A stretch of DNA of 64,000 nucleotides from Mermis nigrescens (GCA_036768485.1 JAVLUZ010000143.1:547953-611952); one strand, 5' to 3'. Positions 34,374 through 45,178 are shown, counted from the first letter of the stretch. Program-made: numbers and translations. The notes: generated by a model not told the origin, from the sequence alone.

Positions 34374-34900
34374 TACCCTACTTTTAATTAGCATGATTTG
34401 AGTACATCAGTCAGTAAACACATACAGTAACATGCCACAATAATGACAGCAGTCCAAGAACATGGAAAACAATATTGTGCTTAACATCTGCATTATCCTT
34501 TTCAAACAAGACAACCTTACATTATTTTAAGAGATCAAAGTTTTTCAGCATTAAGTTCACGCAAATATCAAGTGTAAGGAACACTAACGCTCAGATTTGG
34601 AAGTAAAATAAATTTGTAGCATAAACTACATTTTAACAACAAATGATTAGTGCATACTTTACACAACTACTAGGTGTAGAGAAAACTAACAGTCAGATTC
34701 CCAATTCTGATTCTACGTAGAACATTTTGATAAAAAATTAAGCTTCCGCAAGGCTCTAGAACAAGAGTTAATATGCAGTGTAAACTTTACACAAGCACAG
34801 AGTTTAAAGAAAATTTCAGTCGTATTCGTAATTCTGATATTACTCTGATATTAAGATCAACATTTATGAAAAAATTAAGTCTCCACAATGGCCCAAGGAC
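34374..34900. repeat. Diverged ~170-bp repeat, left group
   Basis: The motif 'gtgtaaactttacac..gcac...gagt.taaagaaaa.ttt.agtc(a/g)gattc...attctgat' recurs about three times in degraded form (about 34560-34900). It is the same unit as at 37960-39300, in the same orientation. No gene. Confidence 0.6.
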
Positions 34901-35325
34901 AAATAAATATCAGATGTGTAAACGTAGACTCAAGCTACGTTCACTTCGCTTACTTAACCCGAATCTCAAGCTTATGCGCTCACACGGGGTTCTCGCCCTT
35001 CTTAGGGGGTCGATCACCAGCCGGCGACTCGGGGTACGCGGCCCGGCCTGTTCAAGGTAGCCCGGCCCTCTGGCCTCTACGCACGCACCTAGTGAAACTT
35101 ACTTACTTAACACCTTTGAGATTAAGTACCTAATTTAAGTAAGTTCCCCGGAAACCTAATTGGGGGCTCAAAAAGATTATTATTTAACTTGTTTTGGACC
35201 GAATTCCGGTGCTTGAAAATATTGAGGTTTCCTAAGTATAGTGTAGCAAAAGGACAGAATTCAACAGCACGGAAATTCAACCGAGCCCAGCATCGTTAAT
35301 TAAATAATTAATTTTTACAATATTT
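34901..35325. other. GC-richer patch with a possible retroelement primer-like site
   Basis: 34920-35100 is clearly richer in G+C than its surroundings. At 35161-35169 the string TGGGGGCTC occurs; in some retroelements this is complementary to a tRNA-Pro 3' end and directly follows the LTR. No LTR pair was found, so this is only a hint. Confidence 0.25.
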
Positions 35326-35972
35326 TTGGACAGAAAAATTATGAAGCAATTAAAAAGCGACAGCATGGATGATACATGCTGCCGACCGTCGTGTTATGCT
35401 AATCGGGTAAAATCAAACAATGTAATTAAACAAGGGCACAAAGCCCTGCCAAAGGCATACAACCACACCTGGGCGTGGGAGGTTTGTGGGGGTATGCACC
35501 CCCCAGAAACCAAAAATACCCCCCTCCCAGAAATCAAAATACCCCCCCCTTAGAATTCAATTTTTGAAAATTTTTTTCGCTTTTTTCGCAATTTTTTGAT
35601 GCCAATGGATAGTGCTTGATGAGAAACGTCGAAAAATGGTGTTTTTATCACCATACCACCATTTTTAAGGCCATTTTTCGACCTTCAAAAAAATCTGCTT
35701 CCCCCCAGAAATTTCTTGCTGCCCACGTATGCATACAACTGATGCCAAAAACACGAATGATTAAAAACAAAGCGTACGCCGAAAAGAAGCGTGCACACTA
35801 CGCTGGAAAACTAACAGACGAGTTCTGCAGCCAAGCAGATAAAAAAGGCACGTGCGGAGTCTGCTCACGTAGGGCGACGAAAAGAAAAAAAGACGCTCAG
35901 CGCGGAAGCTGGCCGAGAGGCTCTCAGGCTCAAAAAACTAATTGTAAAATGAAAAATCTTAAAGTGCCGTGA
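35326..35972 (+). pseudogene. Unknown basic Cys-containing ORF, split by M1 and frameshifted
   Basis: Before the M1, 35326-35463 reads MDRKIMKQLKSDSMDDTCCR and on to KALPKAYN. After the M1, from 35742, another frame reads MPKTRMIKNKAYAEKKRAHY, then KLTDEFCSQADKKGTCGVCS and a Lys/Arg-rich tail to a stop at 35970-35972. Removing M1 and one target copy leaves a stop and a +1 shift between the halves. Cys pairs (TCCRPSC, TCGVC) with many Lys/Arg suggest a nucleic-acid-binding protein such as a retroelement Gag, but I recognise no family. Confidence 0.4.
35464..35731 (+). mobile_element. M1 MITE inside the basic ORF
   Basis: This 268-bp copy runs from CACACCTGGGCG to GCCCACGTATG, with perfect 8-bp repeats CATACAAC (35456-35463 and 35732-35739). 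Confidence 0.92.
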
Positions 35973-35998
35973 AAATTGCGCTCGCACACAGTTTTAAC

Positions 35999-37497
35999 GA
36001 TTGTGTCCCGGGTGACCGACAGTCCCGAGTGACCGACAGTCCCGGGTGACCGACAGTCCCGGGTGACCGACAGTCCCGGATGACCGACAAATGGTTTTAA
36101 GAATAGATCTGTCAATCAAAAAATTCCCGTCTGGCCGACAGTCCCGGGTGACCGGCTATACCGGGTGGCCGACAGTCCCGTGTGGCCGACTGTACCGGGT
36201 GGCCGACAGTCCCGGGTGACCGACAAGTGGTATAATAATAAAATTGTCGTGAAAATTCCTGACTAATGATTTCGGAAAATTAATGCCTTTTCAAGTAGGT
36301 ACGTATTTATGTACATAAATAGTTTTACCAATGCAATAACATTGCTCATATGAATTCATAGCAAATTTAAAACGTTCAGGATTTAGTAAAAAAAGGCCTA
36401 TTATTTACATTTCGTAATATTTTAGTGCTATCTTACTTAAACTTATTGTGGCTGCAAAATTACAGCTACATATTTGTGTAACTTCAGTGCTGCGAAAGTA
36501 ATTTACAAATGATTTACTCGCCATTTAACCAAAAAGAGAGGCGTAGCCAAGACTTTTGTGCAGCCAGTTTCTCAGTTTTCGAAAATACTGTGCAACGCTT
36601 CCTTAAAAATGTTTATTTTGACAAAAAAGATTAAGTATCCGCTCGATTCAAAATGCAAATGAGGTTCTATTTTTAGAATTTTTTGATTCTGAAAACGCGA
36701 TTTATTGCTTATGCATTCCATAGCGCATGTGAAACTACGCTGTAGGCCGAATTTAACGCGCACAAAAATATGAGTAATTCAAGATCTTAAAGACGACTGG
36801 ACAAAAATGAATATTTGATATTTGATACAAAATTGTTAGTAAATATGCACATTTAATCAGTTTATGTACAATACTATATGTACATAATACTATAATACTA
36901 TATTTATTTATAGTGATAGTCACACATGGGCGTGGGGGTTTGTGGGGTATGCACCCCCCAGAAGTTGAAATACCTCCAGAAATCGAAATACCCTCCAAAA
37001 TTCAAATTTTGAAATTTTTTTTGCTTTTTTTAAGCGATTTTTTGATGCCATTGGATAGTGCTTGATGAGAAACATCGAAAAATGGTGTTTTTTCGCCATA
37101 CGACCACTTTTAAGACCATTTTTCGACCTTTTAAAATTTTTTCACCCCTCCCCCAGAATTTCGGTGCTGCCCACCTATGGTGATAGTACAACCGGGTCAT
37201 TTGGGAATTTTCATGTCATCTATCGATCACCCGGTACAGTGTCGGCCACTCGGGACTGTCGGCCAACCGATACAGTCGGCCACCCGGGACTGTCGGCCAC
37301 TCGGTACAGTCGGCCACCCGGGACTGTCGGCCATTTGGAACAGTCGGCCAGTAGGTACTGTCGGTCACTCGGGAATTTTTGATTGACAGATCTATTTTTA
37401 TACTATTTGTCGGTGACCCGGGACTGTCGGTCACCCGGGACTGTCGGTGACCCGGGACTGTCGGTCAACCGGGACTGTCGGTCACCCGGACGTTACC
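35999..37497. mobile_element. Foldback-like element with arms of 19-bp tandem repeats
   Basis: The left arm (about 36001-36235) is built of 19-bp units like GTGACCGACAGTCCCGGGT, in two blocks separated by 'agatctgtcaatcaaaaaattccc'. The right arm (about 37195-37492) is the reverse complement with the same separator ('gggaatttttgattgacagatct'). The 8-bp repeat GTTTTAAC flanks the element (35991-35998 and 37498-37505). Arms made of short tandem repeats are typical of Foldback-type transposons. The interior is non-coding and holds an M1 at 36921-37179. Open frames in the arms are repeat artefacts. Confidence 0.82.
36921..37179 (+). mobile_element. M1 MITE inside the foldback element
   Basis: This 259-bp copy runs from CACACATGGGCG to GCCCACCTATG and is flanked by perfect GTGATAGT repeats (36913-36920 and 37180-37187). 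Confidence 0.92.
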
Positions 37498-37505
37498 GTT
37501 TTAAC

Positions 37506-37950
37506 TGACGCGGAAAAAGAGGCGTAACAACACGAACAAAGAGATATGAAATGGATCTACGAATACGACAATAGGCATATGGGCAAAATGTACGAACGAG
37601 ACAGGCACAAATATGAGACGCACACATATGATCTTTTAACACACGTAAGATATGATGACACACATACCAATTCGTACTCAAGTCGCATCAAGCCCGAGTG
37701 CCCATTTTCCTATCCCGGATTTGATTGAAAATATGCGTGGGAAAGGAATGAAAAATATGATAATTTTTAGGGGAAGGTGGTCCCGGGCGACTCGCTTATG
37801 CGTTGCGCTTAACGGTCAAGTACGTGCGTATGGAAATTGAGCACAAGAATGTACATCTGGTGCAATCAGTCGTGGATGCGTAGGTATATCGTAACGCAAA
37901 ACAAACGGAAATTCGCGTTGATCCAACGCGGCGAAACGGCGTGTAGAGGG
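37506..37950. other. No gene recognised; possible continuation of the 35326 ORF region
   Basis: If the foldback element is removed, this sequence follows 35990 directly. The frame at 37546-37728 starts MKWIYEYDNRHMGKMYERDR and is Tyr/His/Asp-rich, but is short and matches no family I know. Confidence 0.3.
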
Positions 37951-39310
37951 ATCTCTACAGATGTAAGCCACTTTACACCACTGTTGAGTGCAAACAAACT
38001 GGCGTATCACATTTGGTTTCTGGTTCATTTTTAGACTTGATATTATGTCCAGACTCATAACCCAGAACTTCGCAGAAAAAAACAAGACAGAAACACGTTT
38101 AACTCCCCCATTTTTTTGACTTTGCACCTCCCGAAAAAGTTAAATATTTACGTAAACAGACGCAATTTGCTGTGACGCTACCCCTTAGAAAGTACTTTAT
38201 TTTTATCCTATTCGACCTCTCCCGACTTCTGAACAGCGGAAGTGGCGAACAAAAATATGGACAAACACGTATTTTTCACTATCCACCACATTGTAAACTT
38301 TAAAAATCTGAACCTAACGCTCCATTGAGTGTAAATAAATTCGGTTCGGGCCAGTTTGTAGCCCTTTGATTGTAGTACGTTTGTTTGTGCCAAACTTATG
38401 TTCCGCAAAATATTTGATATGATTTACCAATTAAATACGAAAAAACCTGTTTTTTTGCCCATTTTACACATCAGATTTCGAACTTTACACCCCCATAAAC
38501 AACTCAATATTACGTTTTTTGAACGCGGTTTGCTTCGACGTGTAGCCCTCAAAAGTTACTTTATTTTTATTTATTTAATTTATCCCAACTCATAACCGAA
38601 AAAGTTGGCAGGGAAATCTTGGACAAAATCTGTTTTTTTACTCATCCACTAGAGTGTAAAGTTTAAAACCCCTGGTACTGTGTATTGATTGTAGAAAAGT
38701 TTAAAGGTCAGATTCGTTATTCTGACCTCACGGAGAACATTAAACAATCATCATCCACAACGCCTTGGGCGAAAAGAAATTTTTAAGTGTAAAGTTTACA
38801 CCTGCACTAATAACGCAATATTGATTGTAAAGAGACAAAATAAATTTTGACGTGTAGCGCTTAAGATGAGGCACATTTTAAAGATAATTACCACGTTCTG
38901 TCTACTAAGTGGAGAATATGGCAGGGAGAAAATATTTTTTTGTCCCAGACTCTTTACAATAAACCGCCTCTAAATTCGAAAATATTACTTTTTAAAAAAG
39001 AATAAAAAAGCCTCCCCTAGATTTTATAACCGTCTACGTTTTGAAACCAATCAGACTGCATAGAATGTAAAACTAAGTTAGATATGCTTGGGCACATGAA
39101 AACAGTAAGAAACCGTCTAATTTACACTCCTGTGCAACAACCAATGAGTGTAAAGAAATTTTAAGATCAGATTCGTAACCTACTAATTAGGGAAGACATT
39201 TTTTAAAAAAATTGGCACTCTGCTAATCATTTGAATTTTTGGTATAAACTTTACACACTCACGACGCGCTCGGTATTGAGTGTGCACAAGAAAAAAAGGG
39301 GGTCCTAAGT
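37951..39310. repeat. Diverged ~170-200-bp repeat, right group
   Basis: At least five degraded units carry a 'gtgtaaa.tttacac' near-palindrome, 'aacctcac/attgagtgtaaa' and 'gatcagattcgtaa.(t/c)ct' words (near 37970, 38290, 38460, 38650, 38800, 39120 and 39245). It is the same family as 34560-34900. No gene is seen. Confidence 0.6.
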
Positions 39311-39339
39311 TTTTTTATCTACCTTTCAAAAAAGCCGCA

Positions 39340-39887
39340 CCTTTCAGATGTGTGCCTTTATAGCTGTGAGGGGGGCATATGTTGAGGGTACCCAAGTATC
39401 ACACATTCCCATATGGGGGTGAGGGGGGTATTACCCCCACCTCAGGGTCCGAGACTTGAATCACTGTCAGACGATTTTGAGCTATCAAACATTTTCTGCA
39501 ATGATTTTTGGGTACAAAAGCAGCGCAGATGTTAAAACTTTTTGGCGCTTCGCGCCGACTAGTACATTTCTGTTTTATTCACCTATAAAATACCTAGAAT
39601 GAAGTTAAAATGATCTGAAAAGTCAAAATTTTCGATGAATTCTTATATTTTTTACTTACAAGGGCGACGAAACTAGTGAAAATGGGACAAAAAGTAGTTA
39701 AAAATGCAGTTTTTCACATTAAAACATGCTATATAGGATGTTTTAAGCGTTTTGCATATTTGACCTGCAAAAAAGGCTAGAAATCTAAATTTAGTGGTCT
39801 CAAATTTTGGGATTTCACCCCCTCTGAACTTTCGACCTTGGGAAACTATGCCAAGTATATAATAGGTGCGCGTTAACGCGCTACCTA
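39340..39887. repeat. Reverse copy of the 480-1050 repeat, with a palindrome
   Basis: Reverse complement of the 480-1050 family, with a perfect GGCGC-TTC-GCGCC hairpin at 39544-39556. Near its end, 39862-39886 is an almost perfect palindrome centred on GCGCGTTAACGCGC with flanking TAGGT/ACCTA. Confidence 0.7.
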
Positions 39888-41002
39888 TGATTGTACGCTT
39901 AAAACATTCGAGACCAACATATGTCTTAGAATAATACCTGTCCCGTCTAACAGTGCAAACTTCAAAGTATCCGTTTTCCAACGTTTGTTACTTTGTAATG
40001 TGATTTCAAAGTTTGCGTAATATCGCGATTTGTTATATTTCATACAGTTGAAACCATCTGAAATGTTAACTTTTAGTTACGAAAGCTACATACATAGGTA
40101 CATGTATCATTCAACATAAAGTCAGGAAGTTTCTGCATTTTCAGTTCGATCCCTTTTTGCTCATTTTTGTTGCGTTAGATTTATTGAAATCTTTTTATTG
40201 CTTATTAGATCAGTCATCTTGAAATAGTAAAGCGCGAACAAATGAATAAAATGGAACAACAAGTGAGGATATGGGATTATTTTATTCAAGCAACGCATAT
40301 CGAAGAAATTGCGCTGCGGAAAAAAGAATACGTCGAAGATGAGGAGAATTGGGAAAGCTATGAAACTAAGCGCATTGAAAAGTCCATCAAAGAACACGAG
40401 CTATTGGCAAGTTTTTGCATACCAACGAATTATTATAATAGCATTATCAACATTGAGTATTTGTACGAGAATGCAATTAGAGTAACTTGTAAATCATCTG
40501 AGTGGCTGAAATTTTTTTATGTATTTGGAATTCAGTGATCACTCTAATGTTAAGCTTATGCTTGCCAAATAGACATCTTCACGTAAATATGTACGATTTC
40601 GTTTGATGCTTTTCACATCTCGGTCAAAGCATTCGCGGCTAATGAGAAAATGCGATTTTTCGTCTTCTTGTTGGTTAGGAATGTTACAAGTATATGTGTA
40701 ATGTACGCATTTTCCCACAAATTGACTATGGGAATGGAGATCGTTGAATTATGTACATACATGCACAGCTGAGAATTCTGAAGTGGTGGAGCCGAGAAAT
40801 TCTTCAAAGTGCCTTTTTGGGTGCAAAATTGGTGGATACGTGTCACAAACAATATTTTTCACGATGCTGTATTTTCTAGAATCGAAAAAAGAAAAATCAA
40901 ATAAATTCAAGAAAATATAGTCAAAAAATGAGTAAATGACGCGAAGCGCCGAAAATTTGACACCTTAGAGCAAGCAGGTAGCTAATAACGCTTGAAACAA
41001 TA
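39888..41002. repeat. Q segment, copy 2
   Basis: Follows Q of copy 1 from 'ttgtacg(g/c)ttaaaacattcgag' through the short ORF to 'cacgatgct', then continues into the repeat with 'gacgcgaagcgccga' before the assembly gap. Confidence 0.8.
40242..40538 (+). CDS. Hypothetical 98-aa ORF in Q, copy 2
   Basis: The ORF opens MNKMEQQVRIWDYFIQATHI, continues EEIALRKKEYVEDEENWESY and ETKRIEKSIKEHELLASFCI, then NIEYLYENAIRVTCKSSEWL. It is acidic and Glu/Lys-rich. It is intact here, while copy 1 has a one-base shift, which points to this copy being nearer the ancestral frame. No signal peptide, membrane segment or known domain is apparent. It may be part of a transposon gene or a chance frame in a duplicated segment. 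Confidence 0.35.
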   Translation: MNKMEQQVRIWDYFIQATHIEEIALRKKEYVEDEENWESYETKRIEKSIKEHELLASFCIPTNYYNSIINIEYLYENAIRVTCKSSEWLKFFYVFGIQ

Positions 41003-41102
41003 NNNNNNNNNNNNNNNNNNNNNNNNNNNNNNNNNNNNNNNNNNNNNNNNNNNNNNNNNNNNNNNNNNNNNNNNNNNNNNNNNNNNNNNNNNNNNNNNNN
41101 NN
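41003..41102. other. Assembly gap, 100 N
   Basis: Exactly 100 undetermined bases, the usual placeholder for a gap of unknown size. The right contig begins with the unit anchor used here for the 5.3-kb tandem array, so more array units may be missing. Confidence 0.98.
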
Positions 41103-41159
41103 CAAAAAGTAGTAAAAGGAATATAATTCATCAATAAATGTTAAACCTGAAAATGAAAA

Positions 41160-42010
41160 ACAAATAAAAATATTTAAACAGTAAAAAGTGGGCATAGGCT
41201 TGGGCTATATTTCTCGCTAAAAATTTAATTCTTGCCCACTTTTGGAAAAGGTTAAATGAATTATCAAAAGATTTTAACCATTTCAAAAGAGTGGTGTTTG
41301 GCTTGAGGCTTAGGCTATATTTCTTGGAAAAAATTGAATTCTTGCTCTTTTTGGAAACACTTCCACCATCTAAACAATTATAACAAATGTAAATACTCAT
41401 GCAGTAAAAAGTGGGATAGGCTTAAGCTATATTTTTTGCTAAAATTTAATTCTTGCCCATTTTTGGAAAAGGTTGAATGAATTATCAAAGATTTTAATCA
41501 TTTCAAAGAGTGGGCTTTGGCTTAGGCTTAGGCTATATTTCTTGCTAAAATTTAATTCTTGCCCATTTTAAAAAAGGTTGAAGGAATTATCCAAGATTTT
41601 GATCATTTTCAAAAGTGTGGGCTTAGGCTTAGGCTATATTTCTTTTGCTAAAAAGTTAATTCTTGCCCATTTTTGGAAAAGGCTGAATGGATTATGCCGA
41701 AGATTTTAATCATTTCAAAAGAGGTAGGGCTTAGGCTTATGCTATATTTCTTCCTAAAAATTTAATTATTGCCCATTTTTTGGAAAGTGTTGAATGGAGT
41801 ATCCAAGATTTTAACCATTTCAAAAGAGTGGGCTTAGGCTTAGGCTATATTTCTTGCAAAAAATTGAATTATTGCATATTTTTGGAAATGTTGAAAGAAT
41901 TATCCAAGATTTTAATTAGAACAAATGTAAATACTTATGCAGTAAAAAGTGGGGTTAGGCTTAGGCTTAGGCTCAATCCCTCAATTCTTGGGAAAAAATT
42001 AATTCTTGCC
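41160..42010. repeat. ~100-110-bp minisatellite with GGCTTAGGCTTAGGC
   Basis: About seven units, each 'gtgggcttaggcttaggctatatttcttgct' followed by 'aaaatttaattcttgcccattttt', 'aaggttgaatgaattatc' and 'aagattttaatcatttcaaaaga'. The same array lies near 46560-47010, 47800-48170, 52735-53430, 58010-58790 and 63385-64000. Confidence 0.9.
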
Positions 42011-42536
42011 TGTTTCTGGAAAATGTTGAAAAATTGTGAGAATCTGGATGAATTATCCAAAATTTTGACCATCAAGATAAGCCTTTGTTCTGTAAAGCAG
42101 TACAGAATTGAGCTTTCAAATGAAAAACCCATCCTAAAGTACTTTTTAGAAGGTTTATAAAATGCAAAGATAGCTTCCAAGTTGAAAAACTGAAAGTTCA
42201 AAAAGCTAATCCTCAAAAAACTTGTACACTGAGGTAACTTAGGGACATATTTGCCAAAAATTTTAGAATCCTCTTAATAAGAAAATAATTCGCTTTTTGG
42301 AAATTCTCAGAAGATTGCCAAGTTTATTCATCTGACCTTAATGACAAAAAATCATAAATTTTAACTTTTCTATCTAGCTTTCTTCCCTCTCAAAATTTAG
42401 GCGAAGCGCTTTGCTAAGTATACATAATCCCTTAAAGACAAAAAATCACTTTTGGAAACTTTCAGATCACCTAAATTCATTGTTTGCCATTAGTGGTGAA
42501 TAACCCAAAATTCAGCAATTCTTGATGAAGTCAATG

Positions 42537-42561
42537 GAAAGCAGGGCTGCGCCCTGCTTTC
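42537..42561. other. Perfect hairpin GAAAGCAGGGC-TGC-GCCCTGCTTTC
   Basis: An 11-bp perfect stem with a TGC triloop. It is preserved at 47620-47644 (last pair altered), 48723-48747, 53985-54009 and 59351-59375. Function unknown. Confidence 0.9.
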
Positions 42562-44715
42562 TTTGAATTCTACTTATGTTTTGGCCATAACAAATGAACT
42601 TTATTCTGTTCACTATTGCATATTTTGTTCAAAGCTTTCCTTGAAGCCAGCAATTCGAAAAAATTGAGGAAGCTTGTGATTCATAGAAATTAATGAAACT
42701 CCATAAAATGCAATACAGCAAGGCCTACAAATTCATTCATAGGACATGTTGTTCCTTTTGGAGTACCAAGAGCTCCATGTTACACATTTAGGGAAAGCAT
42801 TATTTTGCTGCTTCCATTTCCAGCTTTTACCCATTTTTCCATTTTCCATTTCCGGCTTTAACCCATTTTCCATTTCCATTTCCGCATTTCAGCCACACCA
42901 ATAATATACTAATCCGTTTTCACCCCTCCCCATTTCAATCTCCTTTTGCATCCATGCCCTAAAGTCTGACCAAATAACAGTAGCAGACAGCAATCAAGCA
43001 GAGGCTTGCAAAAAAATTGAATTTACAGTAATGAGCTTCTAGAAGAAATTTCTTATCACTGTAAATACGTAACTTGCAATCAAGATGACATTGAATTGTT
43101 TCATTAACACGGCAATGTATGTCATGAAATATATCACTTTGTGCTTTTCTCTTGTTCTTCTTTACCTTTTGATAACTAATAATGATCACGTCCTTTATTC
43201 AAGAATCATCGTTGAATCATAGTACATAATAATACAAAATGCGCAAACATCAACTTAATAGTAATCAGGTTACTGTAACTTCGGAATTGTGACTTCTCGG
43301 CTTCCAAATGCTTGTTTCATATTCTGAAGTAAATAAAGTTTAGTCAGCTACAGTAAATAGTCAGGGGTAAAAGAGCATAATTATACCGCCTCTGCACCAT
43401 GTATCCTTAGCATGCATAATATACACTGAAATTTCATATCTGTGACTACACATAAACCTCTATCAAAATTGGTTTTTATGGCTTATCCCTGGCCTAGATA
43501 GGCCCTTTCCAGACAAAATATTAATGTGGCATCAACATTTCAAAAAGAATAACGCAAAAACTATGTTCTAACCCTGGGAGCACTTTTTTCAAATTGAGCA
43601 AAACTTTGAAAATTCATAACTCCATTAATATTAGTCCAATCTTGACAAACTTTTTTTTGTTATGATGCTTAGAGCACTCGCCAACAGGAAAAAATATAAA
43701 CACTTGCATAGCAACATTTTGGCAAAAGTCCAAGATTTGCCATTTTTCGGCTAAACTTTGAAGCCTCATATCTCAAGTAATATCTAATTTGAAATCATGA
43801 GACTTAGACCGCTATAATTCTTAGACAATACTCTTTATACGAGCAAAGTAATGAAAAAAGCTATGGGCGCGTCGCCAAGATATCTACTGACAAAAAAATC
43901 ACGCATCAGATTACTGTAGCTTACTGTAGGTCAACGCTAGCTCCAAGTTTATTGCACCAATCGATAGATCTTTTTAAGGCGCATCTAATGACGTTTTGAA
44001 ATCCGATCTAGCTTCAACAGAAACAGTTTTAACAAAATTTTTCAGAATGATCAATTTTTCTTACTGTAGATACTGTAGCTCCATGAAGAATTCTTTAAAT
44101 CGAAAAAGTAACAACATTTTCGGATTCAGCGTTAAATTCTGATCCTATTTATGTGCTTAATTGTTCACTACAACCAAACCGTTGATATGAAAAATGCCAA
44201 TTTTCAAAAAAATTGCTAAAAAATGGCACTTTTCCGGAAACAGTATCCCGGCAACAAAAAATAAAAATCCGATACTTATATATCCTTGTTCTACGCCTCA
44301 AACTGCATATTATAGTGAAAGATCAATAAGGGATCAATTGCCAATTTTGAGCTAGAGCCTTTGAAAAAATCATCAATTTTTTATTTCTTACTGTAGCTCG
44401 CGAACTATTGACTTTCATGAAACGGGACTTTTTTCATTGAAAAGAGCGCAAAATTTTACCCAAGCAGATTTGAGTCCCTTTGGGACAACCAAATCCAAGA
44501 GATGGCGACGCTCTAGGAGCAAAGCCTGAGGAGCTACGGCCCAAAAACCGTTTTTAGCCAAAATTGGCAAAAAGCTACAGTAATCCAGGGAGCGGTCGTA
44601 GAAAGTTTTTACCAACATTTTTGAAAGTTTCAGCCCAAATTACCCCCAGTACCCCCTTTTTCATTTTTTTAAAACTTCACAGGAAAAAATTCCCTTCTAC
44701 TTTCTTATTATAAGA

Positions 44716-44748
44716 AACCAGACTATGCGCTGCGCGCATAGTCTGGTT
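44716..44748. other. Perfect 15-bp hairpin with TGC triloop
   Basis: The arm AACCAGACTATGCGC, then TGC, then its exact reverse complement. It is unchanged at 50903-50935, 56178-56210 and 61552-61584. Just downstream is 'gttcgcttcgctcacggag'. Confidence 0.95.
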
Positions 44749-45178
44749 TGTTCGCTTCGCTCACGGAGAAGGCCGTAAAATTCTCTTCAAAATAAAAAAA
44801 CATTTATGAAAATTGGTCAAGAATTGAGAAAGTTATGAAGAAAATAAAGAGATCCAATTTGTGAAGTAGCAAATCAATCAGTGTAGCTTATAGAACATGG
44901 TTTACTGTAACTGTATTCAGGTTATTTACAATTCATTTTATATCATGGAACAGTAGGCGCTTGGCGCCTATTTCTCTTCTGGGTCATAAACTATTTTGCA
45001 GTGCTTGATGATATTCCAAAATTAATTACTTTACACTTTACTTAGGCACCTTCAACATCATGGACTGGAAAAGGATGGGCTTATCCCCCTAGAAATGTTC
45101 CCACACCCCTAAATATACTTAAGACTGTCATAAACCATTTATCTTTCCAGCTAGAATATGAGACAACTTAAAAATTTG

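Noticed and set aside
36000..37500. Possible CRISPR-like array (19-bp repeats)
   Set aside because: The repeats are adjacent without unique spacers, are arranged as inverted arms, and the host is a eukaryote.
41780..42160. 126-codon frame repeated at 47966-48346
   Set aside because: Similarity between units is explained by tandem duplication. The frame runs through the minisatellite and is broken in units 3 and 4.
44415..44618. 67-codon minus-strand frame seen in units 1-3
   Set aside because: It is kept because the units are recent duplicates. Unit 4 has a one-base loss (ccgtttt for ccgttttt) that breaks it, and no domain is present.
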